Translations under genes and position numbers: made by a program
Shown: piece after piece, positions 1 to 7,430 of the stretch
How the letters are laid out: each line of letters begins with the position of its first letter
Numbering within the stretch: the stretch's first letter is position 1
The notes under the pieces: model-generated
What the model saw: the letters and a program-made list of their open reading frames with translations, nothing else
What the model was told of the DNA's origin: nothing
Databases searched by the model: none
Assembly (NCBI GenBank): GCA_021784835.1
Contig: JAJYHI010000009.1
Location: 1 to 18,830, forward strand
Length of the DNA: 18,830 bases
Source: a bacterium
GTDB taxonomy: Bacteria > SZUA-79 > Acidulodesulfobacterales > Acidulodesulfobacteraceae
Direction: 5' to 3'

Positions 1-41
1 CCTTGGACGTCAGCCGGTTAGCATAAACATAAAACCGGTAT

Positions 42-311
42 TTATGAGTCATCCCTGCCGGTATAATCTAATAATACTTTCAATGATAAAATATCGGTTT
101 TAATGTTGTCCAAATCGTTTTCTTTTTCCTTTTTCTCTATTTTTTCGTAAGCAAATTTTTTGATTGCAAGCTCGATATCAAGTTCGATTTCTTTCTTGTA
201 TTTATCGAAAAATCCATTTCCTTTTTTATCGATAATTGCTGCGACTTGTTTTTCTAAATCGTTTTTTTCTTTTTCTAATTCTATTTTTTCTTTAATCATG
301 TCATTTTCCAT
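42..311 (-). CDS. Hypothetical small charged, coiled-coil-like protein (89 aa)
   Basis: I do not recognise a family. The 89-residue product is very rich in Lys, Glu and Asp. Residues 5-27 and 55-80 look helical and heptad-like, with motifs such as EKIELEKEKNDLEKQ, so a short coiled coil is likely. There is no signal peptide, membrane segment or cysteine. It starts at ATG 311-309. A purine-rich AAGGGAC lies about 12 nt upstream, a little far for an ideal ribosome site; the ATG four codons later is an alternative start. It follows the 98-aa gene on the same strand after 52 bp, so the two are probably cotranscribed. Function is unknown. The strongly biased composition means it could also be a spurious reading frame. 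Confidence 0.5.
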   Translation of the reverse strand: MENDMIKEKIELEKEKNDLEKQVAAIIDKKGNGFFDKYKKEIELDIELAIKKFAYEKIEKKEKENDLDNIKTDILSLKVLLDYTGRDDS

Positions 312-363
312 TTATTGACCGTCCCTTTTTTAAATTATTTTTTATATATATTGCCGCGAAAAT

Positions 364-660
364 TTAGTTGGAACCTACCTCTTTTATTATCGAGTCAAAA
401 TTATCGCCGACTCTAAAATTTCTCAAACCCTTATGATACACCTCGTGCGTTTCGTATTCGTTAAAATTATTACGCCTTATACTTATTCTTATCTCTATAC
501 TTTTACCGCAACAATAAAACTTTCTTTTAAATTCATGCGTATATTCCTTGGACGATTCTATGTTTTCCGTTATTATCTTCTTAAAATCTCCCCTGTTTAT
601 TGCTAAATCAAACGGCTGTCCGCATTTTTCGCACTCAAAAAACAATTTAGCTACTTCCAT
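364..660 (-). CDS. Hypothetical protein with CxxC...CC cysteine set (98 aa)
   Basis: I do not recognise a family. The protein has C10 and C13 in a CEKC motif and C50-C51 as an adjacent pair. Four cysteines split this way suggest a small zinc site, but that is inference. Residues 55-85 are basic and look like beta-strands. There is no signal peptide or membrane segment. The start is well supported: GGGAGG at 668-673 lies 7 nt before ATG 660-658, one of the best ribosome sites in the window, so this is very probably a real gene. The 89-aa gene follows after 52 bp, suggesting a two-gene unit. Genes of this kind often sit in accessory regions, but nothing here shows a mobile element. Confidence 0.7.
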   Translation of the reverse strand: MEVAKLFFECEKCGQPFDLAINRGDFKKIITENIESSKEYTHEFKRKFYCCGKSIEIRISIRRNNFNEYETHEVYHKGLRNFRVGDNFDSIIKEVGSN

Positions 661-667
661 TAATAGG

Positions 668-673
668 CCTCCC
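668..673 (-). promoter_or_regulatory. Strong Shine-Dalgarno deciding the start of the 98-aa gene
   Basis: On the minus strand GGGAGG lies 7 nt before ATG 660-658. It is a near-perfect ribosome-binding site in an otherwise A+T-rich gap, and the main reason for calling the gene real. Confidence 0.7.
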
Positions 674-1005
674 GTTAATATTGTTTATGATTTATTTTTG
701 AATATTATTTTATCAATTTACTTCAAAAATTTATTCGGCGTAGCTTTATATATAATAATAGACGATTATATAATTATAATATTTTTTTATCGAATTTAAT
801 AAATATCTTTATATTAATATATTAAAGTTATTGCATAAAAATATAAACCGATTAATTATATCTTTTTTTTATTGAAATAAAATTTAATATATTATAAAAT
901 CAAATTAACTTTAGTAATATATTTTTATGATAAAATTTATAATATAATATATATTTTAGCGAAATTGAAATATAATGTAAATATTGCTTAAATAAGGGGG
1001 TAGAA
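674..1005. other. A+T-rich divergent intergenic region
   Basis: This gap of more than 300 bp lies between the divergent 98-aa gene and the DUF3365 gene. It is almost entirely A and T, with many overlapping TATAAT-like strings and AT-only quasi-palindromes such as around 809-830. I see no convincing gene, RNA or riboswitch. It must hold promoters for both flanking genes; only the TATAAT at 971-976 is positioned well enough to note. Confidence 0.5.
971..976 (+). promoter_or_regulatory. Possible -10 box for the DUF3365 sensor gene
   Basis: A perfect TATAAT lies 29 bp before the ATG at 1006, which would give a leader of about 20 nt containing AAGGGGG (994-1000). No good -35 box stands 16-18 bp upstream, and TATAAT-like strings are common in this AT-rich gap, so confidence is low. 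Confidence 0.3.
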
Positions 1006-1908
1006 ATGTTCAAAAATGCGTCTTTAAAAACGAAATTTGCGGTAATTATGATAATTATCGGTTTCGGCGCTAACCTTTTAGTTGCCGCCGTTTCTTTTTA
1101 TTATATTCAAAAATTCAAAAAAAACGAACTCACGCATGAAGCGGCTATGGTTCTGTATGCCGAAAAATCGACAAGAGATTATACTTCTAACGAATTAAGG
1201 CCTGCCGTCATGAAAGCCACCCCCAAATTTGTTATGCAGGCCGAATCTGCTACATTTGTAGCGCTTGGCGTTGCAAAACTTATTAAAAAATTTCTTCCTC
1301 ATTACATATATTCCGAACCTACTTTAAACCCGTTAAATTTAAACAATAAAGCAAACCCGTTTCAACAAAAAATTATACAAAAATTTAAAAACAATCCCGA
1401 TATTAAATCATTAAGCGGCTATCATATTTTTAACGGACGTTCATATTTTTACGTTATGAAACCTGTAGTCGCAAAAAATGGATGCATGATCTGTCACGGC
1501 AATCCCGAAAACAAATCCCCTATTACCCAAGCTATTGTTAAAAAATACGGCGGTACGCACGGCTGGCATTGGAAACCGGGGCAAATCGTCGGTTCGTTAA
1601 GCGTATTAGTTCCTACAAAATATATGGATAAAGTAGCTTTTAGAAGTTCTTTGATAATAGTATTGGCAATATTTATTCTTCCATTCTTGGCATTCATCGT
1701 AGCGCTGTTTTTTATCAATAAAGCTATAATTAAACCTATTCATGAAATGACTAAATTAGCCGAGGATATTTCAATGGGAAAGTCTAACGAAAATTTTGAA
1801 GTAAAAGGGAACGACGAAATAGGTTTGCTGGCTAAATCGTTCAACAGGCTTAAAGCAAGCTATCTTAAAGCTCTGCAAATGCTTGCGAATAAAAATAAGG
1901 ATAAATAA
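1006..1908 (+). CDS. DUF3365 (Tll0287-like) haem-binding membrane sensor with HAMP domain, no output domain
   Basis: This is a single-gene membrane sensor. TM1 spans about residues 11-33. A periplasmic DUF3365 domain (about 45-205) carries one c-type haem motif CMICH (C160, C163, H164), followed by the family-typical GTHGWHWKPGQIVGSLSV (183-200). TM2 spans about 213-238. A cytoplasmic HAMP domain (about 240-290) begins NKAIIKPIHEMTKLAEDIS and has the later DEIGLLAKSFN segment. The protein then ends at residue 300 with a lysine-rich tail. DUF3365 domains are known as haem-containing redox or gas-sensing modules, usually fused to histidine kinases, cyclases or chemoreceptors. Here no effector follows. 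A strong AAGGGGG (994-1000) lies 5 nt before the ATG. It is flanked by oppositely oriented genes, so the signalling partner must be encoded elsewhere. The fold assignment is firm; the ligand and output are unknown. Confidence 0.88.
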   Translation: MFKNASLKTKFAVIMIIIGFGANLLVAAVSFYYIQKFKKNELTHEAAMVLYAEKSTRDYTSNELRPAVMKATPKFVMQAESATFVALGVAKLIKKFLPHYIYSEPTLNPLNLNNKANPFQQKIIQKFKNNPDIKSLSGYHIFNGRSYFYVMKPVVAKNGCMICHGNPENKSPITQAIVKKYGGTHGWHWKPGQIVGSLSVLVPTKYMDKVAFRSSLIIVLAIFILPFLAFIVALFFINKAIIKPIHEMTKLAEDISMGKSNENFEVKGNDEIGLLAKSFNRLKASYLKALQMLANKNKDK

Positions 1909-1932
1909 AGCGGCAATAGCACAATATATTAC

Positions 1933-1969
1933 TTTAAATCACGGCTGGATGCTATAAAACTGATTTAAA
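1933..1969. terminator. Inverted repeat downstream of the DUF3365 gene, possible weak terminator
   Basis: TTTAAATCA (1933-1941) and TGATTTAAA (1961-1969) are perfect 9-bp complements around a 19-nt loop. The repeat starts 25 bp after the stop codon and is followed by the T-rich AATTTATATTTCATATTT. The stem is almost all A-T, so it would be weak. It lies between convergent genes and could act on either strand. Confidence 0.3.
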
Positions 1970-2050
1970 AATTTATATTTCATATTTCGGCTTTCGCATT
2001 ACAAACGTATGCAGTTTTTATGCAGATAAAAATTTATTGCGGCGGATTAA

Positions 2051-2086
2051 AGCAATATTATAATTGCAAATTATTATAATATTGCT
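2051..2086 (-). terminator. 13-bp inverted repeat overlapping the 3' end of the radical SAM gene
   Basis: AGCAATATTATAA (2051-2063) is perfectly complementary to TTATAATATTGCT (2074-2086) around a 10-nt loop. The stem includes the stop codon (2058-2060) and last codons of the radical SAM gene. No clear T-run follows on either strand, so it may stabilise or protect an mRNA 3' end rather than act as a classic intrinsic terminator. Confidence 0.35.
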
Positions 2087-4229
2087 TTATAAATGCGCTT
2101 ATCCTTTCATTTAAAACGCCTGTTATAGATTTACCTTTAAGCTTTTTTTCTTCTTGCCGTGCTTTTAGTTCGTCAAAGCCGGTTATTATAGAGCTGAAAA
2201 TATCTATAGCCTTATTGCGGTCTATTTTACCGGAAGCTACATAATTTTTAAATTTATTTATATCGTTTACGTTAAAATATTCCGTTATAATTTTTTTTAC
2301 TATATCGTCGTTTCCGTCGTACGCCGCAATTAAACCGTCTATAATATCGTATAACAAAAATTCGGGTGTTCCGTATAAATCGAAAGCGGCGCTCAGAGAA
2401 TTAAGAATATTGTCTATATTTGCAAACATCTCTTTTTCGCCCGTTTCGTCACCAGTTTTTATTTTGCTAGGTTTGCTAGATTTACTATATTTTTCTTTTT
2501 CATTATTCAGATTGCCGTTTATATTTTTATTTTTTATAAGTAAATCAATAAAATGAGCAATTTTTAAATTTTCAAATTTATAAAGATAAGGTACTTCTAT
2601 AGTTTTTAAATTCAGCATATCTGCATTAACGCCTTCTTCGTTTTTAACTCTTTTTATTTCGCCGCAAAGAGGAATTATAAATTTAGAATAAGCGTTTCGA
2701 TTTAATAAAGGAGCATTCGGATATGCGTTTATAAAGTCGTTAAACAAGAAAATGGGAACGACTTCATGCCTGTCGTAAACATTTATTATAATGTCTATAA
2801 TTTCTCCCATTTCGGAAACTATATCAAATAAACTAAAATTTTTATCCGGTAGCGTCAAAATAATAAAGGACGAAGGAATAATTTTTATAGATGCGCAATA
2901 ATCTATAATTTTTTTAGCTTTATCGATATATGACCGTTCTTTGTCTTTTTTTGTTTTTGAAAAATATGAAATCTTTTCTGGCAAAAAACTTTCTACGCCT
3001 ATTTGAATTTTGGTAAAATTAGCCTGTTTTAGCTTATTTAAAATGTCTTCGTCCGTAATATGCTCTACTTTAAACATAGCCGTAAAACTGAATTTTTCAT
3101 TGAACTTTCCGGCGATAATACCGTCTAAAAATTCATTAAGCCATATTTTATTCTGAACAAAAAGATCGTCGTCGAAACTAAAACCGTAAACATTATGACT
3201 GCTCGCTTCTTTTATAATTTTTAAAAGGAACTTCGTGCTTAATTTTCTGTATTTATAATTAACTATAGAACAGTAGGTGCATTTTCCCCAGTTGCAGCCT
3301 CTTTGGGCATATAAACCTACGGATTCAAACTTAAAATCGTCGTATATATCCCAAGGATAATCCGTATATTCAGCATTGATTTCGGTTTCCGTAGGAAAAG
3401 GCGGTATGATATTCGTAAATTCTTCCTTAGTCATTATATTTTTATAATTTGAATAAAATATATCAAAGTCTTCATGTGAAGCATCTATTTTTTCAAAAAA
3501 TCTGATTTTCCCATTGTTTAATTTTATTGCGGTATTTGAAATAGGACACTTTATCGTATATCCCGAAAGTATTCTTTCGAAAAAAATATTTTCCGGTATT
3601 TTTGCTATAGGAGAAAGATAGCGTCCCTTTCGTTTAAACAACAGGCCCATATGTTCGGGAGTGCAATAATATGCTTCCTGCTGTGTTATTCCGGATGTTA
3701 ATTTTTCCGGATAATTTTGGAAAATTAACGAATTAAGGTCTTCCGCCTTATAATCTCCGTTGTTATTTAAAACCAAAACGTTATTTTGATTCAATACATT
3801 GGCAATACCTTCTAGCACTGCGGGAAGAATTTTTTCGGCGTCGCCTTCTATTGTAACATCTATGCCTTCTGCTTCTATAATATCTTTATAATAGCCGTAA
3901 ACTCCGGTTCCTCCGAGAATGTTAACGGTAAAAGGACTGTATTCTTTAACTTTAATAGCCGTCTGGAGTATTTTTCTTAATTTATCGGAACTCATTAAAG
4001 AAAGCAGGCACACATCATAATGCATAGCTGATTGTTGCGTTATTGGATTATTTTTGTTTGCGGTATTTTTAAATGCTTCAAGAAGCATTTTTTCCGACGC
4101 AAAAAAATCTACTTTGTAACCTTTATTTCTCAAAAAAGAAATAAAAAAGAGTATAGGCGGGGCTTCTTTGGAATTAAAACTTTCATAATCTACATAAAAA
4201 GCAATTTTATTTTTTATCTTTTTCGTCAT
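2058..4229 (-). CDS. B12-binding-domain radical SAM protein with CX4CX2C cluster motif (723 aa)
   Basis: Residues 1-145 resemble a cobalamin-binding Rossmann domain: PPILFFISFLRNKGYKVDFF (24-43), VCLLSLMSS (73-81), LGGTGVYGYY (105-114) and EGDAE (128-132). No DxHxxG motif for lower-axial His ligation is visible. The radical SAM core is about residues 300-500. Its cluster cysteines are C312, C317 and C320 in QRGCNWGKCTYCS, which is CX4CX2C rather than the usual CX3CX2C. Later core strands include SFDDDLF (351-357) and IQIGVESF (408-415). Residues 566-600 form a polar low-complexity linker (many N, K, S, E), followed by a helical domain (601-723) I do not recognise. The family includes methylases, cyclases and tailoring enzymes, and the substrate cannot be read from sequence. 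It is apparently monocistronic with its own promoter (4287-4315). No Shine-Dalgarno is visible before ATG 4229-4227. Confidence 0.82.
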   Translation of the reverse strand: MTKKIKNKIAFYVDYESFNSKEAPPILFFISFLRNKGYKVDFFASEKMLLEAFKNTANKNNPITQQSAMHYDVCLLSLMSSDKLRKILQTAIKVKEYSPFTVNILGGTGVYGYYKDIIEAEGIDVTIEGDAEKILPAVLEGIANVLNQNNVLVLNNNGDYKAEDLNSLIFQNYPEKLTSGITQQEAYYCTPEHMGLLFKRKGRYLSPIAKIPENIFFERILSGYTIKCPISNTAIKLNNGKIRFFEKIDASHEDFDIFYSNYKNIMTKEEFTNIIPPFPTETEINAEYTDYPWDIYDDFKFESVGLYAQRGCNWGKCTYCSIVNYKYRKLSTKFLLKIIKEASSHNVYGFSFDDDLFVQNKIWLNEFLDGIIAGKFNEKFSFTAMFKVEHITDEDILNKLKQANFTKIQIGVESFLPEKISYFSKTKKDKERSYIDKAKKIIDYCASIKIIPSSFIILTLPDKNFSLFDIVSEMGEIIDIIINVYDRHEVVPIFLFNDFINAYPNAPLLNRNAYSKFIIPLCGEIKRVKNEEGVNADMLNLKTIEVPYLYKFENLKIAHFIDLLIKNKNINGNLNNEKEKYSKSSKPSKIKTGDETGEKEMFANIDNILNSLSAAFDLYGTPEFLLYDIIDGLIAAYDGNDDIVKKIITEYFNVNDINKFKNYVASGKIDRNKAIDIFSSIITGFDELKARQEEKKLKGKSITGVLNERISAFIKQYYNNLQL

Positions 4230-4276
4230 TTAATTTTTTTATTATTTAACGATTATTTTAATTAACAAACGGACTA

Positions 4277-4286
4277 ATCAGCTGAT
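4277..4286. repeat. Perfect 10-bp palindrome at the radical SAM transcription start
   Basis: ATCAGCTGAT is self-complementary and adjoins the inner edge of the -10 box (4287-4292), roughly where transcription should begin. The position would suit an operator, but a 10-bp palindrome can arise by chance and I know of no matching regulator. Confidence 0.3.
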
Positions 4287-4315
4287 ATACTATAACTTTT
4301 AATGCCTTTAGTCAA
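4287..4315 (-). promoter_or_regulatory. Sigma70-type promoter for the radical SAM gene
   Basis: On the minus strand TTGACT (4315-4310) is followed, after exactly 17 bp, by TAGTAT (4292-4287). This is the best -35/-10 pair I found in the window. The predicted start near 4280 gives a leader of about 50 nt before the ATG at 4229. Confidence 0.5.
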
Positions 4316-4433
4316 TAATAAACTCTAAAAAATCCTTATTAATATTGCGGTTATTACATTGATTGTATATCTTAAAATTCATTATAGGCATGCCGCTAAA
4401 CTAACCGCCTTATAAATAACGCTTTATAACTAA

Positions 4434-4461
4434 TTGCTTTTTTTAAAAAATATGATACACT
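4434..4461 (+). promoter_or_regulatory. Possible promoter with extended -10 for the DUF2892 gene
   Basis: TTGCTT (4434-4439) is followed after 16 bp by TACACT (4456-4461), which is preceded by TG at 4453-4454 (extended -10 form TGaTACACT). The predicted leader is about 80 nt. The fit is reasonable but unproven. Confidence 0.4.
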
Positions 4462-4546
4462 AATTAATAGATATGATTATTCATATATTTATATTTAATT
4501 TTTAAATTAAATTAATTTTTTTTAAATCAATGAGGGGGGTTTATCA

Positions 4547-4759
4547 ATGAAAACGAATGAAAGCGGCACCGACAGGATAATAAGAGTTATTATAGGAATA
4601 GTTTTAATAGTCGTCGGCGCATTAGCGCTTAAGGGCGCAGAAGTATTGGGAATTATACTTATAATAGTCGGTTTAATAGCTTTAATTACTGGAATTACCG
4701 GATTTTGCGCATTATATACGCTGCTTGGAATAAACACGTGTAAAAATTGCCAAAAGTAA
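4547..4759 (+). CDS. DUF2892 (YgaP-type) small inner-membrane protein
   Basis: A 70-aa protein of the DUF2892 family. After a short polar start (MKTNESGTDRIIR) it has two hydrophobic helices, about residues 12-29 and 32-51, then the family-typical tail TGFCALYTLLGINTC (51-65). C54, C65 and C68 (CKNC) are present. DUF2892 is the membrane part of rhodanese-like YgaP and also occurs, as here, as a stand-alone small protein; its molecular role is not established. GAGGGGGG (4532-4539) precedes the ATG by 7 nt, a strong ribosome site. The gene stands alone between two minus-strand genes. Inference: it may be tied to sulfur or thiol chemistry, as YgaP is, but the neighbours do not support any one pathway. 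Confidence 0.85.
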   Translation: MKTNESGTDRIIRVIIGIVLIVVGALALKGAEVLGIILIIVGLIALITGITGFCALYTLLGINTCKNCQK

Positions 4760-4775
4760 AATAATTACGCGCAAA

Positions 4776-4821
4776 CGGGAGAGAATATATTTTTTTTTAG
4801 CCTGGGTTAATATCTCTCCCG
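4776..4821. terminator. 9-bp inverted repeat between convergent genes, possible terminator
   Basis: CGGGAGAGA (4776-4784) pairs perfectly with TCTCTCCCG (4813-4821). The 28-nt loop contains a run of nine T (4790-4798) rather than the run following the stem. It starts 17 bp after the DUF2892 stop. The G+C-rich stem stands out in this AT-rich DNA. It is not a textbook intrinsic terminator because no T-tract follows the stem; it may still end transcription or protect the 3' end. Confidence 0.4.
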
Positions 4822-4877
4822 CTTAGCAGTCTTTCGCTTTCATTTATACATGTATTTATTTTTAGAAAATAAAGAAT

Positions 4878-4895
4878 AATAACGCTACCGTTATT
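4878..4895 (-). terminator. Probable terminator after relA/spoT
   Basis: AATAACG (4878-4884) and CGTTATT (4889-4895) form a 7-bp stem with a 4-nt loop, 16 bp past the relA/spoT stop codon. Read on the minus strand it is followed by the T-rich tail ATTCTTTATTTTCT. It is short and AT-rich but correctly placed to end the long minus-strand gene series. Confidence 0.45.
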
Positions 4896-4911
4896 TAATG
4901 CTTTATAATTT

Positions 4912-7179
4912 TTAAGTTACCCTGTTGACCTTTATTACTCCTTTAATAGATTTAATACCGTCAATAATAGATTCCGCCTGTTTGTTGTCTCTCACTTCGA
5001 TATCAAACAAATGAACCGCTCTTCCGTCTATAAGAGTTCTGACCTGCGCTTTTGATATATTAGCCTCTCTGGCAGATATCAAAGATGCTATATTGGCTAA
5101 AACGCCTTTTTTATCGTCGGTTATAATCCTTATTTTTGTTTCAAACAACTCTGCTTTGGATAAATTTGATTTATTTTTGGAAGTTTCTTTCCAATTAACG
5201 CTTATAAGCCTGCTTTCGTCTATTCCTATTATATTTCTGCAGTCTGTTTTATGAACTATAACTCCCCTGCCCCTTGAAATAAATCCTACTATATCATCCC
5301 CCGGTATAGGACGGCAGCATCCGGCAAGCTTATAAAGAAGGCCGTCTCCCAGCGAAGAAACTACAGCATCGTTGCTAGTCGAACTTGGCTTAATTTTTTG
5401 AATAATTTTATTAATTACGTTTCCGGTCGTTTTTGTAATTAAAGATAATTTGTCCGTCTTTTTATAATTTGGTATGGCTAAAGAAAATATATATTGAGGG
5501 GAATATTTGCCATAACCTATGGCTGCAAACAGTTCTTCTTCAGTTTTTAACGAAAGTTTCTGCATCGTTAAAAATAATAATTCCTTAAAGTCTAAGGATT
5601 TATTTTCTAATTTTTTAAATTCCTTTTCTAAATTTTCTTTGCCGGCGGCAATACTTAATTCTCTATCCTCCTGCCTGACGTAATTTCTTATTTTAGATAT
5701 GGCTTTTGAAGACTTTGCATATTTTAACCAGTCGTTTGAAGGATGATGTCCTTCTTTCGTTAAAATTTCTACTATATCGCCGTTTGAAAGTTTATATTTA
5801 AGAGGCACCATAACGCCGTTTACTATAGCTCCGGTAGTTTTGTCGCCTATTTCGGTATGTATGTAGTAAGCAAAATCTATGGGCGTAGAATCTTTCGGCA
5901 ACGCTATAACTTTTCCTTTCGGCGTAAAAACATAAACTTCTTCCTGAAAAAGATCTATTTTTACGCTGTCCAAAAATTCATGCGGATCTTTCATATCTCT
6001 TTGATATTCCACAAGCTGTCTTAACCAGTTAAACTGCTCTATGTCTTCTTTTTCAACTTCTTTTATGTTTTCTTTATATTTCCAGTGTGCAGCTATGCCG
6101 AACTCGTCTATAAAATGCATCTCTTTAGTCCTGATTTGAATTTCCACCCTCATACCTTCCGGACCTATTACCGTCGTATGTAATGAGCGGTATAGATTTG
6201 CCTTAGGCATGGCGATATAATCCTTAATCCTTCCGGAAATAGGTTTCCAGATTGAGTGAACTATGCCCAGCGATTCATAGCACTCGGTTTCGTTATCCAC
6301 TATGATTCTAAGCGCCAGTAAATCATAAATATCCTCAAAGCTGACGTGCTGTTCCATCATCTTTTTGTAAATGCTGTAAAAATGCTTTGGCCTTCCGTAT
6401 ATTTCAGCTTTTAAATTATGTTTTTCTAAATATTCCTTAAGAATATCCGTAACTTTTTCTATATACTTCTCTCTTTCCGTCTTTTTTTTATTTATTTTGA
6501 AAGATAAATCTTTGTATGCCTGTGGATTTAAATATTTAAGAGAAAGGTCTTCCAGTTCGCTTTTTATAAAAAATATTCCAAGTCTGTTAGCTAAAGGTGC
6601 ATAAATATCTAAGGTTTCCTGCGCTATTTTAATCTGTTTTTCTCTCGAAAGAACTTCCAGGGTTCGCAAATTATGAAGCCTGTCGGCTAATTTTATAACT
6701 ATAACCCTTATATCCTTAGCCATTGCGACTATCATTTTTCTGATATTTTCGGCTTCAAGTTCTTCAGAGGTTTTAAAGTTCAGTTTGCCCAACTTAGTCA
6801 ATCCGTCGACTATAAAAGCGACTTCTTCGCCGAATTCGGATTTGATATCTTCTATCGTCGTTAAAGTATCTTCTACGGTATCGTGCAAAAGAGCGGAAAC
6901 TACGGAAGCACAATCCATCCTTAAACCCGCAACTATAGCGGCAACTTCGATCGGATGGGTAAGGTAAGGCTCGCCGGACACTCTTTTTTGCCCCTGATGC
7001 ATTTTTTTGGAAAATGTATAAGCCTTTTTGAGCAGTTTGAACTTTTCGGTATGAATTTCTTCTATGCTTACGTCGTCAAGAGTATTTATATTATTCCTAA
7101 AAAGCTCTATTATATTGTTTAAGGCGCTGAAATCGTTGGAGGGATTAACCGTTACAAGGTTTTCGTTTGAAATACTCAT
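4912..7179 (-). CDS. relA/spoT: Bifunctional (p)ppGpp synthetase/hydrolase, Rel/SpoT family
   Basis: A full-length 755-aa long Rel/SpoT protein. The N-terminal HD hydrolase domain has H75, the HD pair H99-D100, ED at 103-104 (LLHDTVEDT) and LADRLHNLRT around D166. The synthetase domain has GRPKHFYSIYKKM (262-274) and GRIKDYIAMPKAN (316-328). The RIKD at 317-320 fits the RxKD form of bifunctional enzymes rather than the ExDD of RelA-type synthetase-only proteins. TGS is about 409-470, the zinc-finger/CC region LAGCCRPIPGDD about 618-629, and a C-terminal ACT domain about 680-755. Both activities therefore look intact. It would make and degrade (p)ppGpp in response to amino-acid or other starvation. 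It lies 20 bp after rpoZ, almost certainly in the same transcript. No clear Shine-Dalgarno precedes the ATG, so translation may be coupled to rpoZ. Confidence 0.96.
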   Translation of the reverse strand: MSISNENLVTVNPSNDFSALNNIIELFRNNINTLDDVSIEEIHTEKFKLLKKAYTFSKKMHQGQKRVSGEPYLTHPIEVAAIVAGLRMDCASVVSALLHDTVEDTLTTIEDIKSEFGEEVAFIVDGLTKLGKLNFKTSEELEAENIRKMIVAMAKDIRVIVIKLADRLHNLRTLEVLSREKQIKIAQETLDIYAPLANRLGIFFIKSELEDLSLKYLNPQAYKDLSFKINKKKTEREKYIEKVTDILKEYLEKHNLKAEIYGRPKHFYSIYKKMMEQHVSFEDIYDLLALRIIVDNETECYESLGIVHSIWKPISGRIKDYIAMPKANLYRSLHTTVIGPEGMRVEIQIRTKEMHFIDEFGIAAHWKYKENIKEVEKEDIEQFNWLRQLVEYQRDMKDPHEFLDSVKIDLFQEEVYVFTPKGKVIALPKDSTPIDFAYYIHTEIGDKTTGAIVNGVMVPLKYKLSNGDIVEILTKEGHHPSNDWLKYAKSSKAISKIRNYVRQEDRELSIAAGKENLEKEFKKLENKSLDFKELLFLTMQKLSLKTEEELFAAIGYGKYSPQYIFSLAIPNYKKTDKLSLITKTTGNVINKIIQKIKPSSTSNDAVVSSLGDGLLYKLAGCCRPIPGDDIVGFISRGRGVIVHKTDCRNIIGIDESRLISVNWKETSKNKSNLSKAELFETKIRIITDDKKGVLANIASLISAREANISKAQVRTLIDGRAVHLFDIEVRDNKQAESIIDGIKSIKGVIKVNRVT

Positions 7180-7199
7180 AAAAAAATAGATGGTTTATT

Positions 7200-7391
7200 T
7201 TACTTCCGCTGTTTAACGCCGACATATCCCTGCGCTATCTCCCTTAACGCTACGACGATAGGCTTATTTTTTGAAACGACTTTCGGTTCGGCTCCTTCCA
7301 TAATCTGTCTTGCCCTTTTTGCCGCTATTATTACAAGCGTAAATCTATTTTCCACGTTTCTTAAACAATCTTCGATAGTTACTCTTGCCAT
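7200..7391 (-). CDS. rpoZ: DNA-directed RNA polymerase omega subunit
   Basis: A 63-aa omega subunit, close to the usual 60-90 aa. The conserved core is seen as [20 protein letters not shown] (1-20), then [10 protein letters not shown] (21-30) and a [13 protein letters not shown] segment (43-55). Omega assists assembly of the beta' subunit and, in proteobacteria, forms part of a ppGpp-binding site. That makes its place directly upstream of the Rel enzyme functionally sensible; the same pairing is widespread. GGAGG (7403-7399) lies 7 nt before ATG 7391-7389, so the start is secure. A repeat element (7431-7514) and a likely internal promoter separate it from gmk. Confidence 0.95.
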   Translation of the reverse strand: MARVTIEDCLRNVENRFTLVIIAAKRARQIMEGAEPKVVSKNKPIVVALREIAQGYVGVKQRK

Positions 7392-7430
7392 TTAAATTCC
7401 TCCGTTTAAAATTTTGTAGTTTTCCGTTTA

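Larger units (their letters stand above)
4230..4546. other. Divergent intergenic region between radical SAM and DUF2892 genes
   Basis: This is a 317-bp gap without a coding region. It holds a good minus-strand promoter near the radical SAM gene (4287-4315), a 10-bp palindrome (4277-4286), and a plausible plus-strand promoter for the DUF2892 gene (4434-4461). The middle, about 4320-4430, shows nothing I can name. Confidence 0.6.

Noticed and set aside
14..38. CCGGTT/AACCGG inverted repeat at the left edge
   Set aside because: Only a 6-bp stem, with no T-run after it on either strand; too weak to call as a terminator for the small gene pair.
548..799. 83-codon open frame on the plus strand
   Set aside because: It lies opposite the 98-aa gene, which has a strong ribosome site; the second half is low-complexity Ile/Tyr/Phe from AT-rich DNA.
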